DNA from: Aquabacterium sp. CECT 9606
GTDB lineage: Bacteria; Pseudomonadota; Gammaproteobacteria; Burkholderiales; Burkholderiaceae_C
NCBI RefSeq assembly: GCF_918741295.1
Contig: NZ_CAKKNB010000003.1
Coordinates: 186,001 to 250,000 of the forward strand
Length of the DNA stretch: 64,000 nt
Direction: 5' to 3'
Part shown: positions 1-10,247 of the stretch, one piece after another
Layout of the letters: each line of letters opens with the position of its first letter
Numbering within the stretch: position 1 is the first letter of the stretch
Made by a program: the position numbers and the translations under genes
Notes under the pieces: model-generated
Seen by the model: only the letters and a program-made list of their open reading frames with translations
The model's database searches: none
Told to the model about the DNA's origin: nothing

Positions 1-1213
1 TGGGCAGGCTTTGGAGTTTGCGCACGAGCACGGCGTCGGCCTTGAGCTGGTCGGCGAACTCGATCACCGTGACGTGGGCCACGATGCCTGCCAGGTCAAT
101 GGCGGCCTCGATGCCCGAGTTGCCACCGCCGATCACCGCCGTGCGCTTGCCCTTGAACAAGGGACCGTCGCAGTGCGGGCAATAGGCCACGCCCTTGTTC
201 TTGTACTCCTGCTCGCCGGGTACGTTCACGTTGCGCCAGCGCGCGCCGGTCGACAGGATCACCGTCTTGCCCTTGAGCGAGCCGCCATTGGCCAGCTTGA
301 CTTCGATCAGGCCACCGGGCTGAGCTGCGGGGATCAACTGCTCGGCACGCTGCAGGTTCATGATGTCGACATCGTAGGTGCGGGCATGCGCTTCCAGGCC
401 CATGGCGAACTTGGGGCCGTCGGTCTCGAGCACCGAGATGTAGTTCTCGATCGCCAGGGTGTCGTTCACTTGGCCACCGAAGCGCTCGGCCGCCACACCA
501 GTGCGGATGCCCTTGCGCGCGGCGTACACGGCCGCGGCAGCACCGGCAGGGCCACCCCCGATGATCAACACATCGTAGGGTTCCTTGGCGCTGAGCTTGG
601 TTGCTTCCTTGGCGGCCGCGCCCGTGTCCAGCTTGGCCACGATCTCTTCCACGGTCATGCGGCCAGAACCAAACACCTGGCCGTTCATGTAAACCATGGG
701 CACGGCCATGATCTCGCGAGCGTTCACTTCATCCTGGAAGGCGCCGCCTTCGATGACCGTGGTCTTGACCTTGGGATTGAGCACCGCCATCAGGCTGAGG
801 GCCTGGACCACATCGGGGCAGTTGTGGCAGGTCAAGGACATGTAGACCTCGAAATTGAAGTCACCGTCCAGGCCCTTGATCTGGTCGATGATGTCTTGCT
901 CGACCTTGGGCGAGTGGCCACCGGTCCAGAGCAGGGCCAGCACCAGTGAGGTGAATTCATGGCCCAGCGGCAGGCCCGCGAAACGCAATTGGGTTTCGCT
1001 GCCATCACGCCGCAACGTGAAGGAGGGCCGACGGGCATCCTGGCCGTCGGTCTTCAAGGTGATCTTGTCGCTGCGCAAACCGACGATGGTCTGCAGCAGT
1101 TCGAGCGTCTCGCGAGACGTCTCGGAGTCGTTCAGCGATGCCACGATCTCGAGCGGCTGGGTGACACGCTCCAGGTAAGCGTGAAGTTGGGCCTTGAGGG
1201 TGTCGTCGAGCAT
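1..1213 (-). CDS. ahpF: alkyl hydroperoxide reductase subunit F (partial, C-terminus beyond left edge)
   Basis: Flavoprotein disulfide reductase that passes electrons from NAD(P)H to the peroxiredoxin AhpC. Seen: starts [10 protein letters not shown] and reads open to the left edge (404 codons; the family is about 520 residues, so the C-terminal part is missing). The N-terminal thioredoxin-fold redox pair lies in TCHNCPD (C129/C132) and the thioredoxin-reductase-like pair in YCPHCDG (C345/C348), the same positions as in E. coli AhpF. FAD and NAD(P)H nucleotide-binding glycine motifs are visible between them. It lies 85 bases downstream of ahpC on the same strand and is probably co-transcribed. 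Very sure. Confidence 0.96.
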   Translation of the reverse strand, partial: MLDDTLKAQLHAYLERVTQPLEIVASLNDSETSRETLELLQTIVGLRSDKITLKTDGQDARRPSFTLRRDGSETQLRFAGLPLGHEFTSLVLALLWTGGHSPKVEQDIIDQIKGLDGDFNFEVYMSLTCHNCPDVVQALSLMAVLNPKVKTTVIEGGAFQDEVNAREIMAVPMVYMNGQVFGSGRMTVEEIVAKLDTGAAAKEATKLSAKEPYDVLIIGGGPAGAAAAVYAARKGIRTGVAAERFGGQVNDTLAIENYISVLETDGPKFAMGLEAHARTYDVDIMNLQRAEQLIPAAQPGGLIEVKLANGGSLKGKTVILSTGARWRNVNVPGEQEYKNKGVAYCPHCDGPLFKGKRTAVIGGGNSGIEAAIDLAGIVAHVTVIEFADQLKADAVLVRKLQSLP

Positions 1214-1237
1214 GGTGTGCATCCTTTAATCTTTAGT

Positions 1238-1270
1238 GCCCCCATCAGGCCTCGTGAGTCCGACAGGGGC
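1238..1270 (-). other. possible ahpC-ahpF intercistronic stem-loop
   Basis: In the 85-base gap between ahpC and ahpF, GCCCC pairs with GGGGC around a roughly 20-base loop, with partly complementary flanks. There is no U-tract, so it is not a classic terminator. It could act as an mRNA processing or attenuation element giving more AhpC than AhpF, but the stem is short and the assignment is speculative. Confidence 0.25.
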
Positions 1271-1298
1271 GGTACAACAAATCAAACCGTCAAATCAA

Positions 1299-1874
1299 TC
1301 AGATCTTGCCAACCAGGTCCAGTGAAGGCGTCAGGGTCTTGGCGCCTTCCTTCCACTTGGCGGGGCAGACCTGGCCAGGGTTGGCGGCGGTGAACTGGGC
1401 AGCCTTCAGCTTGCGCACGGTTTCGGACACGTCACGGGCGATTTCGTTGCTGTGGATTTCAGCGGTCTTGATCACCAGATCGGGGTTGATGATGAAGGTG
1501 CCGCGCAACGCCAGGCCTTCTTCTTCGATGTGGACGCCAAAGGCGCGGGTCAGTTTGTGGGTTGGATCGCCGACCAGGGGGAACTTGGCCTTGCCGACGG
1601 CGTCGGAGGTTTCGTGCCACACCTTGTGCGAGAAGTGGGTGTCGGTGGTGACGATGTAAACCTCGGCACCGGCCTTCTTGAACTCTTCGTAGCTGTTGGC
1701 GGCGTCTTCAATCTCGGTCGGGCAGTTGAAGGTGAAGGCAGCCGGCATGAAGATCAGGACGGACCACTTGCCCTTCAGGCTTTCGTCAGAGACGGTGATG
1801 AATTCACCCTTGCCGCCACGGTTCACGAAGGCTTCGGTCTTGAAGGGTTGGACTTGCGTATTGATCAGGCTCAT
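1299..1874 (-). CDS. ahpC: alkyl hydroperoxide reductase subunit C, 2-Cys peroxiredoxin
   Basis: Cytosolic peroxiredoxin that reduces H2O2, organic peroxides and peroxynitrite. Seen: 191 residues, typical length. The peroxidatic cysteine is in AFTFNCPTEIED and the resolving cysteine in PGQVCPAKW near the C-terminus; the sequence ends SLDLVGKI. The start MSLINTQVQPF at 1874 is chosen over a longer upstream frame because it matches the family N-terminus and has TAGGAAA just upstream. AhpF, its reductase partner, follows directly. Upstream, 123 bases separate it from the next gene and probably hold the promoter; no clear OxyR site could be recognised. Very sure. Confidence 0.97.
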   Translation of the reverse strand: MSLINTQVQPFKTEAFVNRGGKGEFITVSDESLKGKWSVLIFMPAAFTFNCPTEIEDAANSYEEFKKAGAEVYIVTTDTHFSHKVWHETSDAVGKAKFPLVGDPTHKLTRAFGVHIEEEGLALRGTFIINPDLVIKTAEIHSNEIARDVSETVRKLKAAQFTAANPGQVCPAKWKEGAKTLTPSLDLVGKI

Positions 1875-1917
1875 GGCTTGTTTCCTAGTTGGTTGGTGGT
1901 TGTTGAAAAGAACATGA

Positions 1918-1947
1918 AGAATAGTAGGCCAGCTTGCGCATTGGCAA
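1918..1947 (-). promoter_or_regulatory. candidate sigma70-type promoter of ahpC
   Basis: On the minus strand TTGCCA (1942-1947) is followed after 18 bases by TATTCT (1918-1923); an alternative TACTAT lies at 1921-1926. Matches are partial and spacing is not ideal. It is placed about 45 bases upstream of the ahpC start. Confidence 0.3.
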
Positions 1948-1997
1948 GATTGATTGATCAAATTTGAGTGATTGGCAGGGGCTATGCCCGGGGGTCC

Positions 1998-2357
1998 TCA
2001 AAGCCGCGAGCGGATCCACAGCCCGTAGACAACCAGGTTGAACACCACCATCAAGATGCCCAGCACCAATTGCACGGTGGGGGTGAGGCCCTCGGGGTAG
2101 AGCAGCGACACGATGTAGTGGTCGATGAATCCGCCGTCGTAGCCTTGCTGGCCAGCTTTCAGGCGGAGGCGGTTTTCAAGAGGGGTGAGCGGACAAATGC
2201 TGCTGGTGAACTCGACGTAGATGCCCCAGATCAGGGCCGGGACATGCAACCACACCAGCGCTGGCCAGCGGAACAGCAAACCTGCCCCGAAAATCACGAA
2301 GAACACGAAAGCCAGGTGAAAGACCACCAGGGAACTGGCAAGGACGGCGTAGGGCAT
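1998..2357 (-). CDS. DUF2784 family small membrane protein
   Basis: 119-residue integral membrane protein of unknown function. Seen: three hydrophobic segments (about residues 5-27, 32-50 and 93-114) and the family signature around ICPLTPLENRLR and YDGGFIDHY between the second and third. Its start codon directly abuts the stop codon of the upstream MFS gene, so the two are probably co-translated. The family is widespread in proteobacteria without a known function; the family call is fairly sure. Confidence 0.85.
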   Translation of the reverse strand: MPYAVLASSLVVFHLAFVFFVIFGAGLLFRWPALVWLHVPALIWGIYVEFTSSICPLTPLENRLRLKAGQQGYDGGFIDHYIVSLLYPEGLTPTVQLVLGILMVVFNLVVYGLWIRSRL

Positions 2358-3494
2358 TCAGCGATCATGCCCGAGGGCGCGCCGCGCTGCCAGGCTCAGC
2401 GTGGCAGCAAACAACATCACCAATGCCATGCCGGACGACAAGGTGTGCCATTCGGCCACCACGCCGATCAGGGGCGGGCCCGCCATCATGCCCAGATAGC
2501 CCAGGGCCGCCACCGCAGCGATGCCGTCGGCGGGCGCGACGCCTGGCACCCGAGCCGCTGCACTGAACAGCACTGGCACCACATTGGCCAAGCCCAGTCC
2601 GATCAGGGCAAACCCCAGAAGCGCCACCATCGGCTTATCGGTCATCAAGGTGAGCGCCATGCCCAAGGCCGCCAGTGCACCGCAGATCTGAACCAGCCGG
2701 ACCGACGACAACTGGGCCCGCACCCAATCACCCGCAAAACGGGTGGCCGCCATGGCACCCGAAAAACTGGCATAAGCCAGGGCGGCGGTGGAGGGCGTGG
2801 CCTGCAATGACTCGTGCATGTAGAGCACGCTCCAATCGTAGATGGCGCCTTCGCACAGCAGGCCCAGCGCCGCGAGCACGCCGATCAGGCCCAGCACGCC
2901 GCGCGGCAACACCATGCCGCCGCCAGATTGCACGTCGCGCCCAGCATGCATGTGCAGGCAACCCCAGATGGTGAGCAAGCCGCACGCCACGCCAGCCGTC
3001 AACAGGTGCATGGTCGGGCTCACGCCAAGGCCTTGCATGGCGCTGCCCAGCCCGGCGCCGGCCATGCCACCCAAGCTGAACAGGCCATGAAAACCGCTCA
3101 TCAATGGGCGGTTGGCCTGGCGCTCGATTTCGCTGGCGGCCACGTTAACGGCCACGTCAAACAGGCTGGCGGTGATCCCGAAGGTGAACATCAGCAGCAG
3201 CAACGCCGCGTACTGGGTGGTGGCCAAAAGCAGCGTGATGGCCAGGGCCGCAACCAGCCCTGTCATGAGGGCCACGTTGCGGGGCCCCAGGCGGCCGACG
3301 ATCCGGCCTGCTTGGGTCAGGCCGGTGATCGAACCAAGGCCTGCCGCCAGCATGGCCAAGGCGAGGGTTTGCTCGCTCAAACCATGGTGCGCCTTGACCA
3401 TGGGCACCTGCACGCCCCAGGTGGCGAACAGGGCGCCCGCCGCAAAGAATTGACCCCGGATGGCCCAGGCGGAATGCGTGGCGTCAGCCGGCAT
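2358..3494 (-). CDS. major facilitator superfamily transporter
   Basis: 378-residue secondary transporter of the inner membrane. Seen: about 12 predicted membrane segments, an N-terminal GQFFAAGALFATWGVQVP stretch, and a cytoplasmic loop GRIVGRLGPRN between helices 2 and 3 that is the MFS motif-A region. It resembles the YbjJ/fucose-permease-like branch; substrate unknown. The start at 3494 lies inside the end of the upstream DUF2238 gene (11-base overlap) and the stop touches the DUF2784 start, so three membrane-protein genes form one transcription unit. Confidence 0.85.
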   Translation of the reverse strand: MPADATHSAWAIRGQFFAAGALFATWGVQVPMVKAHHGLSEQTLALAMLAAGLGSITGLTQAGRIVGRLGPRNVALMTGLVAALAITLLLATTQYAALLLLMFTFGITASLFDVAVNVAASEIERQANRPLMSGFHGLFSLGGMAGAGLGSAMQGLGVSPTMHLLTAGVACGLLTIWGCLHMHAGRDVQSGGGMVLPRGVLGLIGVLAALGLLCEGAIYDWSVLYMHESLQATPSTAALAYASFSGAMAATRFAGDWVRAQLSSVRLVQICGALAALGMALTLMTDKPMVALLGFALIGLGLANVVPVLFSAAARVPGVAPADGIAAVAALGYLGMMAGPPLIGVVAEWHTLSSGMALVMLFAATLSLAARRALGHDR

Positions 3495-4146
3495 CGTTGT
3501 CGGTCAGCCGCTGGATCTGGCGGTCTTGAAGGCCAGAGAACAGCGCCAGGGCCGTGATCGCGCCAATGAGCGCAAAGAACATGTCCGACTGGGTGTCCCA
3601 CTGATCGCCCTGGGTGCCCAGGAACTCGTCGGCCCCTTGGCCCATGGCCAGTGCCGCACCCCATTCGATGAACTCGTAAGTGGCGCTGATGGCCAGCACG
3701 ATGCAGACCACGATGAACGCGAGCATCTTGCGTCCGTTCACGTGCTGGCCACGGATCAGGATTTCACGCGCCACCAGGGCAGGGACCAGGCCCTGGAAGA
3801 AGTGGCCGATCTTGTCGTAAGGGTTGCGGTGCAAGCCAAGCCAGTCTTGAATTTGAAAGCCCAGCGGCACGCGCGCGTAGGTGTAAGCCCCGCCCAGCAT
3901 GAGCACCAGCGCATGCGCGAAGATGAAGGCGTAAAGCAGCGTGGTCAGCGGAAAACGCTTGTAGCTGGCCCACATGATGGGCAAGGCGATGAGCACGGGG
4001 GTGACTTCCAGCACCCAGGTGGCGAAGTCGTAGGGCCGCAGGCCCGATAGCGCGAGCAGCCCAATGAGCAGGGCCGAGGCGATCAGCAGTGGTTTGGTGC
4101 GTTGTGGTGTGGCGTGGTCAGACAATGTTGCTGCCTCCAGGTTCAT
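3484..4146 (-). CDS. DUF2238 (YjdF-like) membrane protein
   Basis: 220-residue integral membrane protein of unknown function. Seen: six or so hydrophobic segments and family motifs YDKIGHFFQGLVPALVARE and YEFIEWGAALAMG, ending near the conserved WDTQSDM. The first ATG (4146) has no Shine-Dalgarno and sits in the loop of a perfect 15-bp inverted repeat. A TTG codon at 4125 has GGAGG eight bases upstream and would give MSDHATPQR, so the true start may be 4125 (213 residues). Overlaps the MFS gene by 11 bases. Family call sure, start uncertain. Confidence 0.85.
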   Translation of the reverse strand: MNLEAATLSDHATPQRTKPLLIASALLIGLLALSGLRPYDFATWVLEVTPVLIALPIMWASYKRFPLTTLLYAFIFAHALVLMLGGAYTYARVPLGFQIQDWLGLHRNPYDKIGHFFQGLVPALVAREILIRGQHVNGRKMLAFIVVCIVLAISATYEFIEWGAALAMGQGADEFLGTQGDQWDTQSDMFFALIGAITALALFSGLQDRQIQRLTDNDAG

Positions 4147-4163
4147 GCGGCAGCAACATTGTC
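4121..4163 (-). promoter_or_regulatory. perfect 15-bp inverted repeat at the DUF2238 translation start
   Basis: GACAATGTTGCTGCC (4121-4135) and its exact complement GGCAGCAACATTGTC (4149-4163) flank a 13-base loop. In the mRNA the loop carries the ATG at 4146 and CTGGA, the start of GGAGG; the 3' arm carries the rest of the Shine-Dalgarno and a candidate TTG start at 4125. Such a stem would hide the initiation region. There is no U-tract, so a terminator for the upstream PEP-CTERM gene is less likely. Confidence 0.6.
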
Positions 4164-4210
4164 GTTGACTTGAGGCAGAAGCAGCGTGCCGCTGCTGGCC
4201 GTGTGGCGCT

Positions 4211-4774
4211 TTACGCTTGAGAGACGTTGCGTCGGCGGGCGAAGGCCGCGATGCAGACCAGGCCCATCGCCGTCAATGCAAAGCTGCCGGTTTCTGGCAC
4301 GCTGGTGACCATGCCTTGGGTATGGAGGCCAAGGGCGATGGAGCCGGCGCCAGAAGGGACTTCGTTCTTGACGACCAGTGCCAGCGAATTGAACTCGCCC
4401 GCAATGGCGTCGAAGGTGAAGGTCAGGTGGGTCAGCCCCGTGCCATCGGTGCTCGACCAGGACCAGTCTCCGACATCCACGCCGTTGACCAGCACATCCC
4501 AATTCACAGGGGTGTCGGACAGGCTGTTGTAAGAGACGTTCAAGTCCAGCTCCAGAGCGGACGCATTGAACAGACCTGTCGAGGCGTAGGTGTGGCTGAT
4601 TTTGTCACCACGCTCGACCGACCAGAACCAGCCCGTTTGATCACCGGAGGTGCCAACAGAAGCGACAACGGTAGAGGTGGCTGAGGGGAAGATGAAGCCG
4701 TAGCTGGCGGCTTGAGCCGCACCAGTCGTGGCCAGTGCGGTGGCGAGTAACGCCGTTCGCAGAATTGCGCTCAT
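4211..4774 (-). CDS. PEP-CTERM sorting domain protein
   Basis: 187-residue exported protein. Seen: an N-terminal signal peptide (MSAILRTALLATALATTGAAQA, cleavage probably after AQA). A serine/threonine-rich beta-type middle follows. The C-terminal tripartite sorting tail has VPETG in place of the usual VPEP, a hydrophobic helix (FALTAMGLVCIAAF) and an ARRR basic end. Family knowledge: such tails are processed by exosortase EpsH/XrtA in exopolysaccharide-making bacteria. No exosortase gene is in the window. Start supported by GGGAGA seven bases upstream. The function of the mature part is unknown. Confidence 0.82.
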   Translation of the reverse strand: MSAILRTALLATALATTGAAQAASYGFIFPSATSTVVASVGTSGDQTGWFWSVERGDKISHTYASTGLFNASALELDLNVSYNSLSDTPVNWDVLVNGVDVGDWSWSSTDGTGLTHLTFTFDAIAGEFNSLALVVKNEVPSGAGSIALGLHTQGMVTSVPETGSFALTAMGLVCIAAFARRRNVSQA

Positions 4775-4839
4775 TGAATCTCCCTTGACACTTATATGAA
4801 AGTTAAATCATAGATGTCCGGCCTTGTTTGATAAATCCC

Positions 4840-5721
4840 TCAGGCAAGGGTGATTGCAGCCGGGGAGATCACGCACACCGATGAGTCACCACCACTGGTT
4901 TCCAGCCAGACCACCTCCAACTCGGGAAATGCGCGCTCGAAGTTCTCGCGCTCGTTGCCGATCTCAAGCACCAGGATCGCCTCGGGCGAGAGATACCGGC
5001 CGGGATTGGCCTTCAAGGTGGCCAGCAGGGCGCGTGTGAAATCCATCCCGTCATCGCCGGAGGCCAGGGCGAGCTCGGGCTCGGCCAGGTACTCGGCGGG
5101 CAAGGCGCGCATGGACTGCGCGTTCACATACGGCGGGTTGCACAGGATCAGATCGTAGGGGCCGCGCGCCTGGGCCAGGCCGTCGCTTTGGATCAAGGTG
5201 ATGCGGTCGGCCAGGTCGTGCTTGTCCACGTTGATGCGGGCCACGGCCAAGGCATCGGTGCTGATGTCCAGACCGTCCACTGTCACATCGGGGTAGGCCA
5301 GGGCTGCGATCACGGCCAGGCTGCCATTGCCCGTGCACAGATCGAGCACGCGCAGGGTGCGCTCGCTCAGCCAATGGTCGATGCTGCCATCGGCGATCAG
5401 CTCGGCGATGAAAGAGCGCGGCACGATGGTGCGTTCGTCCACGTAGAACGGCACGCCTTGCAGCCAGGCTTCCTGGGTGAGGTAAGCCGCGGGCTTGCGG
5501 GTTTCGATGCGCTGGGTGACGAGGGCATTGACCTCGGTGTGTTGAGCCGCTTCAACGGGTTGGTCGGCCACCCCATCCAGGTCGTCCAAAGGCAAGCCCA
5601 GCTTCCACAGCACCAGCCAGGCGGCTTCGTCAAAGGCGTTGATGGTGCCGTGCCCAAACGAAACACCCGCCTGGGTGAGGCGGGCGCTGGCGGTTTCGAT
5701 CAGCTCAATGACAGTGCTCAC
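4840..5721 (-). CDS. prmB: ribosomal protein L3 N5-glutamine methyltransferase
   Basis: SAM-dependent enzyme that methylates a glutamine of ribosomal protein L3 in the cytosol. Seen: 293 residues; an N-terminal helical region with [18 protein letters not shown], a SAM-binding [16 protein letters not shown] motif, and the catalytic NPPY within [10 protein letters not shown]. The long N-terminal region and the PRSFIAELI motif favour PrmB over the release-factor enzyme PrmC. The start codon overlaps the dapE stop by four bases (ATGA), so it is translationally coupled as the last gene of the dap cluster. Confidence 0.92.
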   Translation of the reverse strand: MSTVIELIETASARLTQAGVSFGHGTINAFDEAAWLVLWKLGLPLDDLDGVADQPVEAAQHTEVNALVTQRIETRKPAAYLTQEAWLQGVPFYVDERTIVPRSFIAELIADGSIDHWLSERTLRVLDLCTGNGSLAVIAALAYPDVTVDGLDISTDALAVARINVDKHDLADRITLIQSDGLAQARGPYDLILCNPPYVNAQSMRALPAEYLAEPELALASGDDGMDFTRALLATLKANPGRYLSPEAILVLEIGNERENFERAFPELEVVWLETSGGDSSVCVISPAAITLA

Positions 5722-6872
5722 GACAGCAGTCTTTCCAGGGTTTGGCGGTAGATATTTTTCAAGGGTTCGATGGCGGACACGGCCACGTGCTCGTCAATCT
5801 TGTGGATGCTGGCGTTGACGGGCCCGAACTCCACCACTTGCGGGCAAATCTGCGCAATGAAACGGCCATCGGAGGTGCCACCCGTGGTGGACAGTTCGGT
5901 GGTCAGACCGGTGACGTCTTTGATGGCGCCAGCGATGGCTTCGATCAGGCTGCCTGAACGCGTCAGGAATGGGCGGCCGCCCAAAGTCCAATCGATCTCG
6001 AAGCTCAAGCCGTGCTTGGCCAACACGGCTTGCAGGCGTTCCTTCAAGCCATCGGGCGTGGACTCGGTGGAGAAGCGGAAGTTGAAGTCCACCACCAACT
6101 CACCCGGGATGACGTTGTTGGCGCCCGTGCCGGCGTGGATGTTGGACATCTGCCAGCTGGTGGGCGGGAAGTGGTCGTTGCCCTGGTCCCAGGTGATGCT
6201 GGCCAGTTCGGCCAAGGCGGGGGCCGCCAGGTGGATGGGGTTTTGCGCCAGGTGTGGGTAAGCGATGTGGCCCTGCACGCCCTTGACGCGCAACTTGCCC
6301 GACAGCGAGCCACGTCGGCCGTTCTTGATCATGTCGCCCACGGACTTGACTGAGGTGGGCTCGCCCACGATGCAGCAGTCCAGGCGTTCGCCGCGTTGCG
6401 TCAGCCACTCGCAAACCTTGACCGTGCCATCGACCGAGGGGCCTTCTTCATCACTGGTCAGCAAAAAGGCGATGCTGCCTTGGTGCTGTGCATGGCTGGC
6501 GACGAATTCTTCGGTGGCCACCAGCATGGCGGCCAGCGAGGTTTTCATGTCGGCGGCGCCTCGGCCATAGAGCATGCCGTCGCGGTGGGTGGGCACGAAG
6601 GGCGGGCTGGTCCATTGGTCCAGTGGGCCGGTGGGGACCACGTCCGTGTGCCCGGCAAACACCAGGGTGGGCGCGCCGTTGGCATGCCCCTGGCCGCGCT
6701 TGATGGCCCACAGGTTGGTGACTGGCGCATCGGTCGGCCCAAAGGTCAGCGTGTGGCATTCAAAGCCCAAGGCTTGCAGGCGTTCAATGAACAAGGCCTG
6801 GCAAGCGCCATCGTGAGGGGTGACGGAGGAGCGGGCAATCAGCGCCTCGGTCAGGCGCAAGGTGGCGGTCAT
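5718..6872 (-). CDS. dapE: succinyl-diaminopimelate desuccinylase
   Basis: M20 dinuclear zinc hydrolase that converts N-succinyl-LL-diaminopimelate to LL-diaminopimelate and succinate for lysine and peptidoglycan synthesis. Seen: 384 residues, normal length. Metal-binding motifs are [11 protein letters not shown] (His, Asp), [11 protein letters not shown] and the catalytic LTSDEEGPS, with a late metal-ligand region around [16 protein letters not shown] dimerisation insert lies in the middle. It belongs to the dapC-dapD-pilU-dapE-prmB run, all on the minus strand with short gaps. Very sure. Confidence 0.96.
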   Translation of the reverse strand: MTATLRLTEALIARSSVTPHDGACQALFIERLQALGFECHTLTFGPTDAPVTNLWAIKRGQGHANGAPTLVFAGHTDVVPTGPLDQWTSPPFVPTHRDGMLYGRGAADMKTSLAAMLVATEEFVASHAQHQGSIAFLLTSDEEGPSVDGTVKVCEWLTQRGERLDCCIVGEPTSVKSVGDMIKNGRRGSLSGKLRVKGVQGHIAYPHLAQNPIHLAAPALAELASITWDQGNDHFPPTSWQMSNIHAGTGANNVIPGELVVDFNFRFSTESTPDGLKERLQAVLAKHGLSFEIDWTLGGRPFLTRSGSLIEAIAGAIKDVTGLTTELSTTGGTSDGRFIAQICPQVVEFGPVNASIHKIDEHVAVSAIEPLKNIYRQTLERLLS

Positions 6873-6897
6873 GGCAAGGCCTGGGTATAAAGAAAGC

Positions 6898-8088
6898 TTA
6901 GAAGCGGGTGGTCCCGAAACCGCTGTGGCGGTCGTCGTTGTTCACATCCAGCGTGATCTCGGTGAAGGAGGGGCCTTCTTCGGAGTCTTCCACCTTGGCC
7001 GTGAGTTTGGACGAGGCCCCTTGGTCGTTCTGCAGGCGCCACATCAGGTTGGTGGGTGAGTCGGCATTGGCCAGACCTTCTTCGCGCGTGATCAGGCCTT
7101 CGCCAATCAGGCGGGCGATGTCGTGCTCAAACGCTTGCGAGCCTTCGGCCATGGACTTTTCCATGGCTTCTTTCACGCCGGTGAAGTCGCCGCGCTCGAT
7201 CAACTCTGACACCAGCTTGGTGTTGAGCAAGACTTCGACTGCGGGGATGCGGCCGCCCGCTGTGGCGCGCAACAAGCGTTGCGACACGATGGCCTTCAGG
7301 CCCGAGGCCAGGTCGCTCAGTAAAGCCGGGCGCGACTCTGGTGTGTAGAACGACAGGATGCGGCCCAGCGCGTGATAGCTGTTGTTGCCGTGCAGCGTGG
7401 ACAGCACCAAGTGGCCCGACAGCGCATACGAGATGGCCGCCGTCATGGTTTCACGGTCGCGGATTTCGCCGATCAGGATGCAATCCGGCGCCTGGCGCAG
7501 GGCGTTGCGCAAACCCACTTGCAGCGAGGCCGTGTCACGGCCCACTTCACGCTGGTTGACCACCGACTTCTTGTTCGAGAACAAGAATTCCATCGGGTCT
7601 TCGATCGTCAGAATGTGACCCGTCATGCGCTGGTTGCGCAACTCCAGCATCGACGCCAAGGTGGTGCTCTTGCCCGAGCCGGTGGCACCGGCCAGGATGA
7701 TCAGGCCGCGCTTTTCCATCACCAACGACGACAAAATGTCGGGCAGGTTCAGGGTCTCAAGCGGTGGGATCTCGGAGGGAATGTGCCGGAATACCGCCGC
7801 GATCGAGCCACGTTGCTTGAACGCACTGAGCCGGAAAATCGCCACGCCCGGGATCGTCAAACCGACGTTCAACTCGCCCGTGTCGTCCAGCTCTTCCATC
7901 TGCGTGGGCGAGAGCATCTCGGCCAGCAACTGGCGTGGCTGCGATGGCTTGAGCGGCTGGTCGGTCAGTTGCAGGATCTGTCCGTGGAGCTTGATGAGGA
8001 TGGGCGTGGCGGCCGAGAGGAAGACGTCCGAGGCCTTCTTTTCAGCCATCAAACGCAGGACTCGTTCCAGATTGCCTTCACTCATCAA
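6898..8088 (-). CDS. pilU: PilT/PilU-family type IV pilus retraction ATPase
   Basis: Cytoplasmic hexameric ATPase that powers pilus retraction. Seen: 396 residues. An N-terminal PAS-like domain begins [20 protein letters not shown], which resembles PilU more than PilT. Then Walker [10 protein letters not shown], an Asp box LTIEDPMEF, Walker [14 protein letters not shown] and a His box LSTLHGNN. The C-terminal tail past the ATPase core (ending HSGFGTTRF) also fits PilU. It sits between dapD and dapE, away from other pilus genes, and is probably co-transcribed with them. Family very sure, PilU rather than PilT fairly sure. Confidence 0.85.
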   Translation of the reverse strand: MMSEGNLERVLRLMAEKKASDVFLSAATPILIKLHGQILQLTDQPLKPSQPRQLLAEMLSPTQMEELDDTGELNVGLTIPGVAIFRLSAFKQRGSIAAVFRHIPSEIPPLETLNLPDILSSLVMEKRGLIILAGATGSGKSTTLASMLELRNQRMTGHILTIEDPMEFLFSNKKSVVNQREVGRDTASLQVGLRNALRQAPDCILIGEIRDRETMTAAISYALSGHLVLSTLHGNNSYHALGRILSFYTPESRPALLSDLASGLKAIVSQRLLRATAGGRIPAVEVLLNTKLVSELIERGDFTGVKEAMEKSMAEGSQAFEHDIARLIGEGLITREEGLANADSPTNLMWRLQNDQGASSKLTAKVEDSEEGPSFTEITLDVNNDDRHSGFGTTRF

Positions 8089-8114
8089 GTGTCTCCTTGG
8101 GGATCGGTTTTTTA

Positions 8115-8939
<825 letters not shown>

Positions 8940-8965
8940 GCTTGGAACAATCAAGAAAGTAAAAA

Positions 8966-10189
8966 TCAGAAAGACTGGATGAAGGCGCGGATGCGTTGCG
9001 CGGCTTCAAGGCATTCGTCCACGCCAGCGACCAGGGCCATGCGGACACGGCCTGCGCCGGGGTTGATGCCATTCGATTCGCGGGCCAGGTAACTGCCTGG
9101 CAGAACGGCCACATTGTATTGAGCCAGCAGTTCTTTCGCGAACCACTCGTCGCTGCCGCCACCAATGTGCGACGGGATGCCGGCCCAGAGGTAGAAGCTG
9201 GCGTCGGGCAGGGCCACGTCCATCACCTCGGCCAGGATGGGGGTCACCTGCTCGAACTTCTGCCTGTACAGGGCGCGGTTTTCCACGACATGGGCTTCGT
9301 CGTCCCAGGCGGCCGCGCTGGCACGTTGCACGGAAGGGCTCATGGCGCTGCCGTGGTAGGTGCGGTAGAGCAAGAATGCCTTGATCAGCTCGGCGTCCCC
9401 GGCCACGAAACCCGAGCGCAGGCCGGGCACGTTGGAGCGCTTGGACAGGCTGGTCAGCGCGATCAGGTTCTTGAAATCGCCGCGGCCCAGTTTGGCGGCG
9501 GCTTCCAGCCCACCCAACGGTGCGGCGCCTGGCCCTTCGCGGAAGTAGATTTCTGAATAGCATTCGTCGGAGGCGATGACGAAGCCGAACCGGTCGCTCA
9601 GTTCAAACAGCTTGGCCCATTCGTCCAGCGGCATGACCGCGCCCGTGGGGTTGCCCGGCGAGCAAACATACAGCAGCTGGGTAGTCGCCCAAGTCGATTC
9701 GGGGATGCTGGACCAGTCGGCTGCGAAATTGCGCGCTGGATCGGAATTGGCGAACACGACACGGGCGCCGGCCAGCAGCGCCGCACCTTCGTAGATTTGG
9801 TAGAAGGGGTTGGGGCAGACCACCGTGGGGCCGCCTTCAGTGGCATGTTGACCCGGGTCGATCACGGTCTGGGCGAGCGCAAACAGCGCCTCTCGCGAGC
9901 CATTGACCGGCAGGATTTGCGTGGCTGGATCGATCGAAAGCCCATACCTACGTTGCATCCAGCGCGCGCAGGATTCGCGCAGCGCGGGCTCGCCGGCCGT
10001 GGCGGGGTAGCTGGCCAGTCCATCCAGCGCATCGGTCAGTGCCTGCTTGATGAAGGCCGGCGTGGGGTGCTTGGGCTCGCCAATGCCCAGGCTGATGGCA
10101 CGCAAGGCAGGGTTGGGCTGCACGCCCGAAGTGAGTTGTCGCAGCCGCTCGAAAGGGTAGGGCTGCAGTTTGGACAGCAAAGGGTTCAT
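8966..10189 (-). CDS. dapC: succinyldiaminopimelate transaminase
   Basis: PLP-dependent class I/II aminotransferase that makes N-succinyl-diaminopimelate from the keto acid. Seen: 407 residues from [16 protein letters not shown], the family N-terminus, preferred over a start 13 codons upstream. Motifs are [13 protein letters not shown], the cofactor-binding NPTGAVM and [10 protein letters not shown], and the Schiff-base lysine in [12 protein letters not shown]. It is first in the dapC-dapD-pilU-dapE-prmB series. DapC rather than another aminotransferase is supported by motifs and context. Confidence 0.94.
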   Translation of the reverse strand: MNPLLSKLQPYPFERLRQLTSGVQPNPALRAISLGIGEPKHPTPAFIKQALTDALDGLASYPATAGEPALRESCARWMQRRYGLSIDPATQILPVNGSREALFALAQTVIDPGQHATEGGPTVVCPNPFYQIYEGAALLAGARVVFANSDPARNFAADWSSIPESTWATTQLLYVCSPGNPTGAVMPLDEWAKLFELSDRFGFVIASDECYSEIYFREGPGAAPLGGLEAAAKLGRGDFKNLIALTSLSKRSNVPGLRSGFVAGDAELIKAFLLYRTYHGSAMSPSVQRASAAAWDDEAHVVENRALYRQKFEQVTPILAEVMDVALPDASFYLWAGIPSHIGGGSDEWFAKELLAQYNVAVLPGSYLARESNGINPGAGRVRMALVAGVDECLEAAQRIRAFIQSF

Positions 10190-10247
10190 GCGGGGGATTA
10201 TCCCAGCCCCTGGGCCTGCCGGTGGCACGGGTTAGCGCGGAAAGGGG

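Noticed and set aside
1875-1997. OxyR-binding site upstream of ahpC
   Set aside because: Only isolated ATAG/CTAT-like tetramers are visible, not the regularly spaced four-part motif.
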